From Phycisphaerae bacterium (GTDB lineage Bacteria > Planctomycetota > Phycisphaerae > Phycisphaerales > SM1A02): a stretch of DNA of 6,546 nt. The translations under genes and the position numbers were made by a program. The stretch is from NCBI GenBank assembly GCA_030432455.1, contig JAUIHC010000175.1, positions 1-6,546 on the forward strand. The letters run 5' to 3'. The number at the start of each line of letters is the position of its first letter. The stretch's first letter is position 1. A model generated the notes under the pieces. That model was not told where the DNA came from and ran no database searches. It was given only the letters and a program-made list of their open reading frames with translations. This document shows, piece after piece, positions 1-5,215 of this stretch.

Positions 1-1806
1 CCGGGACTGCTGGTGCTCGCGGTCGCCGGTGCCGCCACCCTGTTCCCGGCGACCTCGGCTCACGCCCAGCGACGCATCCAGGGACAGCGGTACGGCGGTG
101 GCCCGCTCTACCAGAACCCGGCCGGCCGGGCTCTGGGCAGCGGCAGCGTCAACACCCCCGACGGCCTGCTCGGTCAGAACGCGATGGGAGCGGGAGACGC
201 CCTCGACGCGAATCTGCAGGTGGGCAGCGGTGGTCGGAACTTCCGGCGACCCAGCGGCTACAGCTATCAGGCCGTTCAGGCTCGGAACCTCGTCGTCACC
301 AACGGCGTCGCGGGCGGTCGTGGGTTCCGGGGTGCGGTGGACTACTACGCACCCGGCGACTTCGCGGCGCCGACCGGGGACACCACCTACGGATACCGAC
401 GCGACTCGGCCCTCTCCGGTCTCGACTACGTCTCCAGCCCGCAGCAGCGGGATGCCTTCAACATCGCTCAGGGCGTGGGCGTCTTCCAGTACCGACGCGA
501 CTTCACGTCGCTTCCCGAGATCAACACCGTCACGGCGGCGGAGCGGATCGACGACGCCCAGATCCGACTCGACCGGGCGACCAACAACCTCACCTCCCGC
601 ACCCTGCTCACGACCGCCGTGGCCCCCGCCGACATCGGTCTGGTCCAGGTCGCGCAGGATCAGTACGCCCGCATGACGGCCTCGCCGGTCCGGGGTCTCC
701 AGTACGAGTCGCCGACCTCGGCGGTGCCACGGACCACCTACGACACCGCTCTGGCGAACGAAGCCGCGATCGAGGGCGTCGATCCGTCGGCGATGGGCCT
801 TCTTCCCGAACGCTTCGACCCGTTCCGGCGAGCCGCGGGCGCCCCGGAGGCGGAGCCGGTGGATGAGCGGATCACCTCGCCGGCATCCGGTGAGTCGCGG
901 TATCAGGAGATCCTGCAGCGGGTCTACGAGAACTACGAGGGCCGCGAGGGGGTGGTGTTCGATGCCGCCGGGGTCGAGCGAATGCGGAAGGACTTCGATC
1001 GACTCGAGGCCCGCATCGAGCGGCCACGGATCGGTACCGCTGAGGATTCGCGTCCCGAGACGGTCAGCGAGCGTCGCGACGGACTCCCCGGCGAGCGGCG
1101 GCCCAACCCCGGACTCGACCTCGGTCCCGCCGACGGCGAGGAGGCCGACGAGTCGGTGCTTCCGGGCATGCCCGAGACGCGGCCGGACGGAACCGACGCG
1201 GCGGCGACCGATGCCGGTTCCGCCGATGACGAGGAGTCCACCGTCCGCACCAAGGACGAGCTCATCGACGCCCTGGCGCATCGGTCGCAGGTGAGCGAAC
1301 TCGTCGATCCCCGGATGCGGGCGCGGGTGGCGGAGATCGTCGGTCAGGCCGAGGCCGCGATGCGGGAGCGGGACTACTTCCGCGCCGAGGATCGATTCGA
1401 TCTCGCCCTGAAGTTGAACCCCGGCAACCCGACGCTGGAGGGTGGCCGGGCCAACGCTCAGATCGGGGCCGGACTCTACCGGTCGGCCGGAGTCACGCTC
1501 GTCGGTCTCTTCCGCAAGCACGAGGAGATGATCGACGTGGGCTACGACGCCGATCTGCTGCCCAGCCGCACCCGGCTTCGTCTGGCGGCCCAGACGATCG
1601 AGGAGATCGTCGCCAAGGATCCGAAGGGATCGAGCGGACTGGGCGTGGTCGTCGCCTACATCGGGCGGCAGCTCGGCGATCGGGCGATGATCGAGCAGGG
1701 TCTGGACTCGGTGGACGATCCGCGGCTGACGACCCTGATGCCGCAGCTTCGGGCGGTCTGGCTCTCCGATCGGCCGATCCCCGGAATGGGCGACGCCATC
1801 GAGTGA
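1..1806 (+). CDS. Secreted TPR-like protein of unknown function, 5' end outside window
   Basis: The frame is open from base 1 to the TGA at 1804-1806. The first visible residues form a hydrophobic signal core ending in SAHA followed by Gln, a typical signal-peptidase I site near base 69. The only early start in the window is GTG at 13, which would leave no positive n-region, so the true start is probably upstream. After the signal comes a Gly/Tyr/Arg-rich stretch (about 70-800) with segments such as LDANLQVGSGGRN. A Glu/Asp/Arg/Pro-rich, probably disordered stretch follows (about 1000-1260). The C-terminal part (about 1315-1800) is helical; the segment AEAAMRERDYFRAEDRFDLALKLNPGNP region (about 1348-1431) has the spacing of a TPR helix pair. 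No catalytic motif was seen. It probably acts in the periplasm or cell envelope, perhaps as a scaffold. I do not recognise a named family. Coding status is very secure; function is unknown. Confidence 0.9.
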   Translation, partial: PGLLVLAVAGAATLFPATSAHAQRRIQGQRYGGGPLYQNPAGRALGSGSVNTPDGLLGQNAMGAGDALDANLQVGSGGRNFRRPSGYSYQAVQARNLVVTNGVAGGRGFRGAVDYYAPGDFAAPTGDTTYGYRRDSALSGLDYVSSPQQRDAFNIAQGVGVFQYRRDFTSLPEINTVTAAERIDDAQIRLDRATNNLTSRTLLTTAVAPADIGLVQVAQDQYARMTASPVRGLQYESPTSAVPRTTYDTALANEAAIEGVDPSAMGLLPERFDPFRRAAGAPEAEPVDERITSPASGESRYQEILQRVYENYEGREGVVFDAAGVERMRKDFDRLEARIERPRIGTAEDSRPETVSERRDGLPGERRPNPGLDLGPADGEEADESVLPGMPETRPDGTDAAATDAGSADDEESTVRTKDELIDALAHRSQVSELVDPRMRARVAEIVGQAEAAMRERDYFRAEDRFDLALKLNPGNPTLEGGRANAQIGAGLYRSAGVTLVGLFRKHEEMIDVGYDADLLPSRTRLRLAAQTIEEIVAKDPKGSSGLGVVVAYIGRQLGDRAMIEQGLDSVDDPRLTTLMPQLRAVWLSDRPIPGMGDAIE

Positions 1807-1926
1807 CCATCGGTCGCGACCGGTAATCGTCGGGTTCTCCGAGTCCCTCGGCGGGTGGTTCGCCGGGGAGGTGGACCACCGCCCGAATGGTGGATCCGAT
1901 CGACGGATCCCGTCGATGTTCTGCAC
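1807..1926. other. Intergenic region with several short inverted repeats
   Basis: This 120-base gap holds a perfect 12-bp palindrome, CGGTCGCGACCG (1811-1822), and a 5-bp hairpin CCGAG/CTCGG (1839-1851). Three copies of GGTGG (1854-1858, 1870-1874, 1889-1893) can each pair with the single CCACC at 1876-1880, so alternative RNA folds are possible. There is no T-run, so no canonical intrinsic terminator for the upstream gene is visible. Confidence 0.45.
1899..1917. promoter_or_regulatory. Interrupted palindrome ahead of the 1927 gene
   Basis: ATCGACGG (1899-1906) and CCGTCGAT (1910-1917) are perfect inverted repeats separated by ATC. The element ends 9 bases before the ATG at 1927. It could be an operator or an RNA hairpin that masks the start. 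Two GGATCC hexamers (1892-1897, 1905-1910) overlap it. The symmetry is seen directly; a regulatory role is only inferred. Confidence 0.35.
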
Positions 1927-2232
1927 ATGAGCGGATTCGGCATTCCATCCGAGATCTCCGCCCTGCAGTCGGTGCAGGCTCAGCGAGACGCGGCCACCGC
2001 CCGCAATCGCACCCGCGCCGCACAGGAGCGGCGACGGTCGGAGTCGGAGGAGGACGAGCGGTTCCGCGTCGAGGACACCACCGAGATCGCGCTGGTGCGG
2101 AAGCTCGAGGAGGAGTCCGAGGGCGACGACGAGCGATCCCGCCGCCGCCGCGACCGGGAGCACGCGGACCGTCGCGACCGCGAGTCCGCGGCCGGTCCGC
2201 CCGAGGGCGGCCACATCGATCTCACCGCCTGA
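1927..2232 (+). CDS. Small highly charged hypothetical protein (101 aa)
   Basis: The predicted protein starts MSGFGIPSEISALQSVQAQR and ends HIDLTA. ATG 1927 was chosen because an ordered N-terminus begins there; the frame stays open upstream to a GTG at 1855, but that extension is Pro/Trp/Arg-rich and looks like intergenic translation. No Shine-Dalgarno sequence is visible. Residues 10-60 look like one amphipathic charged helix, possibly a coiled coil. Residues 61-88 are a run of Glu/Asp then Arg, probably disordered. There is no signal peptide, membrane segment or Cys, so it should be cytoplasmic. The gene converges on metF with only 39 bases between the stop codons. Third-position G/C is high, as in the neighbours, and shadow frames are poorer. 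I do not recognise the family; binding to nucleic acid or to a protein is possible but not shown. Confidence 0.7.
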   Translation: MSGFGIPSEISALQSVQAQRDAATARNRTRAAQERRRSESEEDERFRVEDTTEIALVRKLEEESEGDDERSRRRRDREHADRRDRESAAGPPEGGHIDLTA

Positions 2233-2252
2233 TCCGTGGAATCGTGCGCCGC

Positions 2253-2270
2253 CGGGCTCGCATGAGCCCG
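2253..2270. terminator. Hairpin between convergent stop codons, possible bidirectional terminator
   Basis: CGGGCTC (2253-2259) and GAGCCCG (2264-2270) form a perfect 7-bp stem with a four-base loop, GCAT. It begins 20 bases after the stop of the 1927 gene and ends one base before the metF stop codon on the other strand. The position fits a shared terminator, but there is no T-run on either side, so intrinsic termination would be non-canonical. Confidence 0.5.
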
Positions 2271-2271
2271 A

Positions 2272-3171
2272 TCACGCGGACCGCAGACTCCTCGCGGTCC
2301 GCACGCCGAGGGCGCGGTGGATGCGCAGCGTCGCGTCCGACTTGTTCAGCGTGTAGAAGTGGATCCCATCGACCTCGTGGTCGAGGAGGTCGCGGCACTG
2401 TTCGGTCGCCCAGTGCACGCCGATCTCCGCGATGGCGTCGTCGTCGCCCTCCTCGGCCCGATCGAGGGCCTTGAGCAGCGACGCGGGGAACACGGTGCCC
2501 GCGGCGAGGCTCGACATGCGACGCACACCCGCCCGCGACGCGATGGGCATGATGCCCGCGATGATCGAGGCCTCGATCCCCGCGAGACGGCATCGTTCCC
2601 GCCAGTCGTGGAACGCATGATTGTCGAAGAAGAGCTGTGTGCAGACCCAGGAGGCGCCGGCATCGACCTTCGCCTTGAGGTGGTCCATCGCGATCAGCGT
2701 GTCGGGCGTATCGGGATGGCCTTCGGGGAATCCCGCGACGCCGACCTCCAGCGGATGTCCGTGCCGCTCGGAGAAGGCGCGGATGTGTCGCACCAGATCG
2801 GCCGCATGGGCGAAGTCGCCGGCGGCGACGGGGGAGCCGTCGGCGGGCGGATCGCCGCGAAGTGCGAGGATCGCCCGCACTCCGGCCTCCGCGTACCGCT
2901 CGAGGATCTCGTCGATCTCGGTCCGGGTGTGGCCGAGGCAGGTCAGATGCGGCACCGGCTGGAGGGTCGTCTCGCGAAGGAGGCGGACCACGAGATCGTG
3001 CGTGCGATCGCGGGTCGAGCCTCCGGCGCCGTAGGTCACCGAGACGAACGACGGCTCGAGCGGCACGAGTTCATCGATCCGGGAGGACAGGCGGTCCCAG
3101 CCCTCGGTCGTCTTCGGGGGAAAGAACTCGAACGACACGCTGGGGGGACCGGCGAAGGGGTGCGGGCTCAT
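2272..3171 (-). CDS. metF: Methylenetetrahydrofolate reductase
   Basis: The product is predicted to reduce 5,10-methylene-THF to 5-methyl-THF with FAD and a reduced pyridine nucleotide, supplying the methyl group for methionine synthesis in the cytoplasm. At 299 aa it matches the usual single-domain bacterial length (about 290-300). Family motifs appear in order: SFEFFPPK (13-20, catalytic-type Glu15), VTYGAGGSTRDRT (45-57), HLTCLGHT (75-82), LRGDPP (104-109, Asp107), TQLFFD (178-183, Gln179), IAGIMPI (204-210) and HFYTLNKSDAT near the C-terminus. These correspond to Glu28, Asp120 and Gln183 of the E. coli enzyme. ATG at 3171 was chosen over an upstream extension to 3285 because family homology begins just after it and the extension would run into rex. 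The gene is divergent from rex. No methionine or SAM riboswitch can fit in the short leader. Confidence 0.96.
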   Translation of the reverse strand: MSPHPFAGPPSVSFEFFPPKTTEGWDRLSSRIDELVPLEPSFVSVTYGAGGSTRDRTHDLVVRLLRETTLQPVPHLTCLGHTRTEIDEILERYAEAGVRAILALRGDPPADGSPVAAGDFAHAADLVRHIRAFSERHGHPLEVGVAGFPEGHPDTPDTLIAMDHLKAKVDAGASWVCTQLFFDNHAFHDWRERCRLAGIEASIIAGIMPIASRAGVRRMSSLAAGTVFPASLLKALDRAEEGDDDAIAEIGVHWATEQCRDLLDHEVDGIHFYTLNKSDATLRIHRALGVRTARSLRSA

Positions 3172-3177
3172 GTCCGC

Positions 3178-3183
3178 ATCGTA
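3178..3183 (-). promoter_or_regulatory. Possible -10 element for metF (TACGAT)
   Basis: On the minus strand TACGAT lies 6 bases before the metF ATG, fitting the TAnnnT pattern known just ahead of leaderless genes in several high-GC bacteria. No good -35 box is visible. If it is used, the metF mRNA would start at or next to the start codon, which agrees with the lack of a ribosome-binding site. Confidence 0.35.
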
Positions 3184-3225
3184 CGGCGTCGGCCGGGCCG
3201 GAACGGGGATCTCCCGGGGCCGCGA

Positions 3226-3231
3226 TAGACT
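3226..3231 (+). promoter_or_regulatory. Possible -10 element for rex (TAGACT)
   Basis: TAGACT lies 7 bases before the rex ATG at 3239, the spacing expected of a TAnnnT box for a leaderless mRNA. No Shine-Dalgarno sequence is present in front of rex and no clear -35 box is seen. The intergenic region also holds CGGG/CCCG arms (3204-3207, 3213-3216), but no sequence like the AT-rich Rex operator known in other phyla. Confidence 0.4.
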
Positions 3232-3238
3232 CCGCCGG

Positions 3239-3895
3239 ATGTCGGCGCGACAGACCATCCCGGGTCCGACGGTGAAGCGACTCACGCTCTACCTCCGCGA
3301 GGCGGAACGGCGTCTGGCCGCGGGGGAGTCGCAGGTGAGTTCCCGGGAGCTCGGCCGAAGCCTCGGGCTCGGCGACACGCAGATCCGCAAGGACCTCTCG
3401 CATGTCGGGCAGTTCGGTCAGGCCGGCGTCGGCTACCGACTCCATTCGCTCGTCGAGCAGCTGCGGGGGATCCTCGGCAAGGACCGGATCTGGCGGACGG
3501 CGGTGGTCGGCGCCGGGCGTCTCGGTCAGGCGATCATGTCGTACGGCCCGTTCGCCCGCGAGGGGTTCGAGATCTGTGCGGTCTTCGACGCTGCGCCCGA
3601 CATGGTCGGCAAGGAGGTCGGCGGGCATCGGATCCGCCCGATGGAGGACCTCGAGATGCTCGTTCGCGAGCGGGAGATCCTGCTCGGCATCGTCGCCGTG
3701 CCGCGGGAGGCGGCTCAGCAGGTCGCGGACCGGCTGATCGAGGCGGGGGTGCTGGGACTGCTGAACTTCGCGCCGACCCGTCTGGATGTGGGTGATCGAG
3801 CGAGCGTCGCGAGCGTGGACCTGTCGTCGCGGCTCGAACGGCTGGCCTTCCAGGTCTCGTTGGGGCTGAAGGGATCGATCGATGCCGAGGATTGA
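3239..3895 (+). CDS. rex: Redox-sensing transcriptional repressor Rex
   Basis: Rex is a cytoplasmic repressor that binds DNA when NADH/NAD+ is low and leaves it when NADH binds, controlling respiration and fermentation genes. The 218-aa product has the usual family length. Residues 1-80 form the winged-helix domain: IPGPTVKRLTLYLR at 7-20, VSSRELGRSLGLGDTQIRKD at 33-52 (recognition helix with Arg50 and Lys51), then LSHVGQFGQAGVGY at 53-66. Residues 86-205 are the Rossmann domain with the nucleotide loop GAGRLGQA (91-98), VFD with Asp117 as the likely ribose-binding acid, and GLLNFAPTRL (173-182). The final helix VDLSSRLERLAFQ (193-205) matches the domain-swapping helix of Rex dimers. ATG 3239 places homology from residue 7; a longer start at 3170 would overlap the metF start. 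The next gene overlaps by 14 bases, so expression is probably coupled. Confidence 0.96.
   Translation: MSARQTIPGPTVKRLTLYLREAERRLAAGESQVSSRELGRSLGLGDTQIRKDLSHVGQFGQAGVGYRLHSLVEQLRGILGKDRIWRTAVVGAGRLGQAIMSYGPFAREGFEICAVFDAAPDMVGKEVGGHRIRPMEDLEMLVREREILLGIVAVPREAAQQVADRLIEAGVLGLLNFAPTRLDVGDRASVASVDLSSRLERLAFQVSLGLKGSIDAED
3868..3874 (+). promoter_or_regulatory. Ribosome-binding site inside the end of rex
   Basis: GAAGGGA lies 7 bases before the ATG at 3882 and within the last rex codons. It supports ATG 3882 rather than the in-frame ATG 3909 as the start of the lipoprotein gene. Confidence 0.45.
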
Positions 3896-4526
3896 CGGAC
3901 GACTTCGGATGTGGGCGACCGCCTCCATGGTGCTGGCGGTGGCGGGGTGCCGGGCCACCGTCGGACCCCAGGACGGTGCGGTCGAGCAGGCCACCCGGGT
4001 GTCCGAGCTGGAGTCCGAGGTCGCCGCCCTGAAGGTGCGACTCGCGGAGGCGACGGCCCGGCTCGATGCGATCCGGGATGCCGGCCACGAGTCCCGGCCC
4101 ACCGACCTGGCGGTGGTCCCGCGGCCGGAACTGATCGTGGAGGCGACGGGGTCGTCGGTCCGGCCTGGGCCCGCCACGGTCCCGGGAAGCCCGGCGACTC
4201 TTCAGTGGCGGGTCCGAACCGAGGATGCGCGTGGTCGGTTCGTCCAGAGCACCGGCCCGGCCGAGGTCGTGGCCGCGACGATCGCCGACGACGGTTCCGC
4301 GGTCGAACTCGGTCGATGGACGATCACCGCCGAGCGCTGGCGGGACAGCCTCCGGGAGGGGCTGCTGGGGACCGCCTACGCGATCGATCTTCCGATCGCC
4401 GCCCTTCCGTCGGAAGCGCAGTTCCTGCTGGTCCGACTCGTGCTCGAGGATGTCCGGCAGGAAGAGCCGCTTCGATTCGAGTCACCGGTCCCGGTGGTCA
4501 GGCCGCTTGCGGAGGGCGATCGATGA
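3882..4526 (+). CDS. Coiled-coil lipoprotein of unknown function, downstream of rex
   Basis: The 214-aa product has a lipoprotein signal: a basic n-region with Arg3, Arg7 and Arg9, a hydrophobic core, then the lipobox VAGC with Cys23 as the predicted lipidated residue. Arg24 follows, so there is no Asp inner-membrane retention signal. A short heptad coiled coil follows, with hydrophobic a/d residues at Val40, Leu43, Val47, Leu50, Leu54, Ala57, Leu61 and Ile64 in exact 3-4 spacing. Residues about 82-205 alternate hydrophobic residues and look like a beta-rich domain, including LQWRVRTEDARGRF and the AYAIDLPIAALPSEAQFLLV region. No enzyme motif is seen. The start overlaps rex by 14 bases and the stop overlaps the next lipoprotein gene, so it sits in the middle of a coupled operon. 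It is likely an envelope protein that oligomerises through the coiled coil. The family is not recognised. Confidence 0.85.
   Translation: MPRIDGRLRMWATASMVLAVAGCRATVGPQDGAVEQATRVSELESEVAALKVRLAEATARLDAIRDAGHESRPTDLAVVPRPELIVEATGSSVRPGPATVPGSPATLQWRVRTEDARGRFVQSTGPAEVVAATIADDGSAVELGRWTITAERWRDSLREGLLGTAYAIDLPIAALPSEAQFLLVRLVLEDVRQEEPLRFESPVPVVRPLAEGDR
4511..4515 (+). promoter_or_regulatory. Strong ribosome-binding site for the 74-aa lipoprotein gene
   Basis: GGAGG lies 7 bases before ATG 4523. It is the best Shine-Dalgarno sequence in the window and identifies the small overlapping gene, which has no stop-to-stop open frame of its own that would make it obvious. Confidence 0.65.
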
Positions 4527-4747
4527 CCTTCAGGCGTGGATCGGCCACGGGTGTCCTCTTCGTGGTCGGCGTGGTGTCGGTGGTCGGACTCGGAGGGTGC
4601 CAGAAGGTGCTGTTCGACAAGAAGTCGCCCCGCACCCAGTTCGAGACCCATGATCGTCTGCGGCAGCGATATGTCCCGCTCGAGGAGGAGGACGTGTTCG
4701 GCAACCCGCAGCCGGCACTTCGGGCTCGGCTCTCCCCGAGCACCTGA
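4523..4747 (+). CDS. Small lipoprotein (74 aa), third gene of the rex operon
   Basis: ATG 4523 overlaps the preceding stop as ATGA and has GGAGG 7 bases upstream, which strongly supports translation. The product has a basic start (MTFRRGS), a hydrophobic core at 10-23 (VLFVVGVVSVVGL) and a lipobox LGGC with Cys26 as the predicted lipidated residue. The mature part is only 49 residues: QKVLFDKKSPRTQFETHDRL, then RQRYVPLEEEDVFGNPQPAL, then a short basic end. It has no membrane helix besides the signal and is rich in charge. Gln27 after Cys predicts outer-membrane placement under the usual +2 rule. Coupling to the upstream coiled-coil lipoprotein suggests the two work together, perhaps as partners. 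Function is unknown and no named family is recognised. The very short mature length and the context make it easy for automated calling to miss. Confidence 0.8.
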   Translation: MTFRRGSATGVLFVVGVVSVVGLGGCQKVLFDKKSPRTQFETHDRLRQRYVPLEEEDVFGNPQPALRARLSPST

Positions 4748-4850
4748 GTGGGTGATCGGACCTGACGGCACGATCGGAACCCGGTCCGTCCTGCTCCGCC
4801 ATGCGGCGCCACGATGCGACGATTCGACTGGCGGATTCACGGTCGGTGGT

Positions 4851-4856
4851 TATCAT
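4851..4856 (+). promoter_or_regulatory. Weak promoter candidate (TATCAT)
   Basis: TATCAT is one of the better -10-like hexamers in the gene-poor stretch. There is no good TTGACA-like box 16-18 bases upstream, so this is only a candidate. Transcription from here would run through two small hairpins to the stem-loop at 5094-5120. Confidence 0.2.
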
Positions 4857-5093
4857 CCCGCGGTTGAGGGACTCTCGTTCCGGTGAGACCGGTTCGTGAG
4901 GAAACTGCGACGAAGTCGCGGTCGAGGGTGCGTCGTTTTCGTTCGTTTGTCGCATGAGATCTGGGAAGTCTGGCCGATGATCCGTTGGCCGACGATTTCC
5001 GTCACTCTCGCAGATGGCGGGCGACCGCCGAGGCGAACGGATTCGCAGAGTGCATCCGCGGTCGGGAGTGTCGGGCCTGATCAGGTGCGAGAC

Positions 5094-5120
5094 CGGCCCC
5101 CGTCATGATCACGGGGGCCG
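5094..5120. terminator. GC-rich stem-loop, terminator-like
   Basis: CGGCCCCCGT (5094-5103) and ACGGGGGCCG (5111-5120) are perfect complements of 10 bp around a seven-base loop, CATGATC. On the + strand only TT follows the stem before mixed sequence, so it lacks a proper T-run. It lies about 350 bases after the lipoprotein stop and about 90 before the amidase gene. It could end the rex operon transcript or a separate small RNA, or insulate the amidase gene. Confidence 0.5.
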
Positions 5121-5131
5121 TTCGAGGGCGA

Positions 5132-5181
5132 CCTGAATCGGGTTGAGGACCTGGATCGGGTTGAGGACTACGGATTGAGGA
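5132..5181 (+). repeat. Tandem 18-bp repeat with TTGAGGA core upstream of the amidase-like gene
   Basis: CCTGAATCGGGTTGAGGA (5132-5149) is followed directly by CCTGGATCGGGTTGAGGA (5150-5167), identical at 17 of 18 positions. A shorter degenerate third unit (5168-5181) ends again in ATTGAGGA. TTGAGGA thus begins at 5143, 5161 and 5175. The array ends 30 bases before the GTG start of the amidase-like gene. Protein-binding sites or RNA-level control are possible. A related GGTTGAGGGACT occurs at 4862-4873. Confidence 0.7.
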
Positions 5182-5185
5182 CTAG

Positions 5186-5215
5186 ATGGGGCGCCACGCC
5201 TCGGACTGGATGTGA
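5186..5215 (+). CDS. Possible nine-codon leader ORF coupled to the amidase-like gene
   Basis: ATG 5186 opens a frame coding MGRHASDWM and stops at TGA 5213-5215. GAGGA (5177-5181) lies 4 bases before the ATG, a fair Shine-Dalgarno match. The stop overlaps the GTG start of the next gene (5212-5214) as GTGA, the usual layout for termination and reinitiation. The amidase-like start itself has no ribosome-binding site, so coupling would explain how it is translated. Such a short frame can arise by chance; no attenuator structure was identified. Confidence 0.3.
   Translation: MGRHASDWM

Larger units (their letters stand above)
4748..5211. other. Gene-poor intergenic region with hairpins and repeats
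   Basis: No convincing long gene is seen on either strand in these 464 bases, and the part from about 4920 to 5010 is richer in A/T than the genes. Items present are arms CGGACC/GGTCCG (4757-4762, 4783-4788), a TATCAT hexamer (4851-4856) that could be a -10 box, hairpins CCGGT/ACCGG (4880-4892) and CTGCGAC/GTCGCGG (4905-4921, one G-T pair), and a 15-base-period direct repeat TGGCCGAyGAT (4971-4981, 4986-4996). The strong stem-loop, tandem repeat and leader ORF near the end are listed separately. A non-coding RNA is possible but unproven. Confidence 0.5.

Noticed and set aside
1855..1926. GTG start 72 bases upstream for the charged protein
   Set aside because: The added residues read as translated intergenic DNA rich in Pro, Trp and Arg, and no ribosome-binding site precedes the GTG.
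2317..3228. Long + strand frame opposite metF
   Set aside because: It is the antisense shadow of metF, which has all its family motifs; long antisense frames are expected in GC-rich DNA.
3170..3238. N-terminal extension of rex to 3170
   Set aside because: Rex homology starts at residue 7 from ATG 3239, and the extension would overlap the metF start codon.
3172..3238. Classical Rex operator
   Set aside because: No TTGTGAA/TTCACAA-like or TGTGAACGCGTTCACA-like sequence is present.
3172..3285. N-terminal extension of metF to 3285
   Set aside because: The extra 38 residues do not match the family and would overlap the start of rex; ATG 3171 gives the standard length.
3071..4177. Long minus-strand frame across metF start, rex and the lipoprotein gene
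   Set aside because: It is antisense to two well-supported genes, spans the rex-metF promoter gap and has no recognisable domain.
4898..4905. GAGGAAA motif reminiscent of the RNase P RNA core
   Set aside because: The bases after it do not follow the conserved core and no matching 3' motif is found within the gap.
4896..5108. 70-codon GTG-start frame on the + strand in the gap
   Set aside because: Third-position G/C is lower than in the real genes, there is no family resemblance, and its 3' end runs into the 5094-5120 stem-loop.
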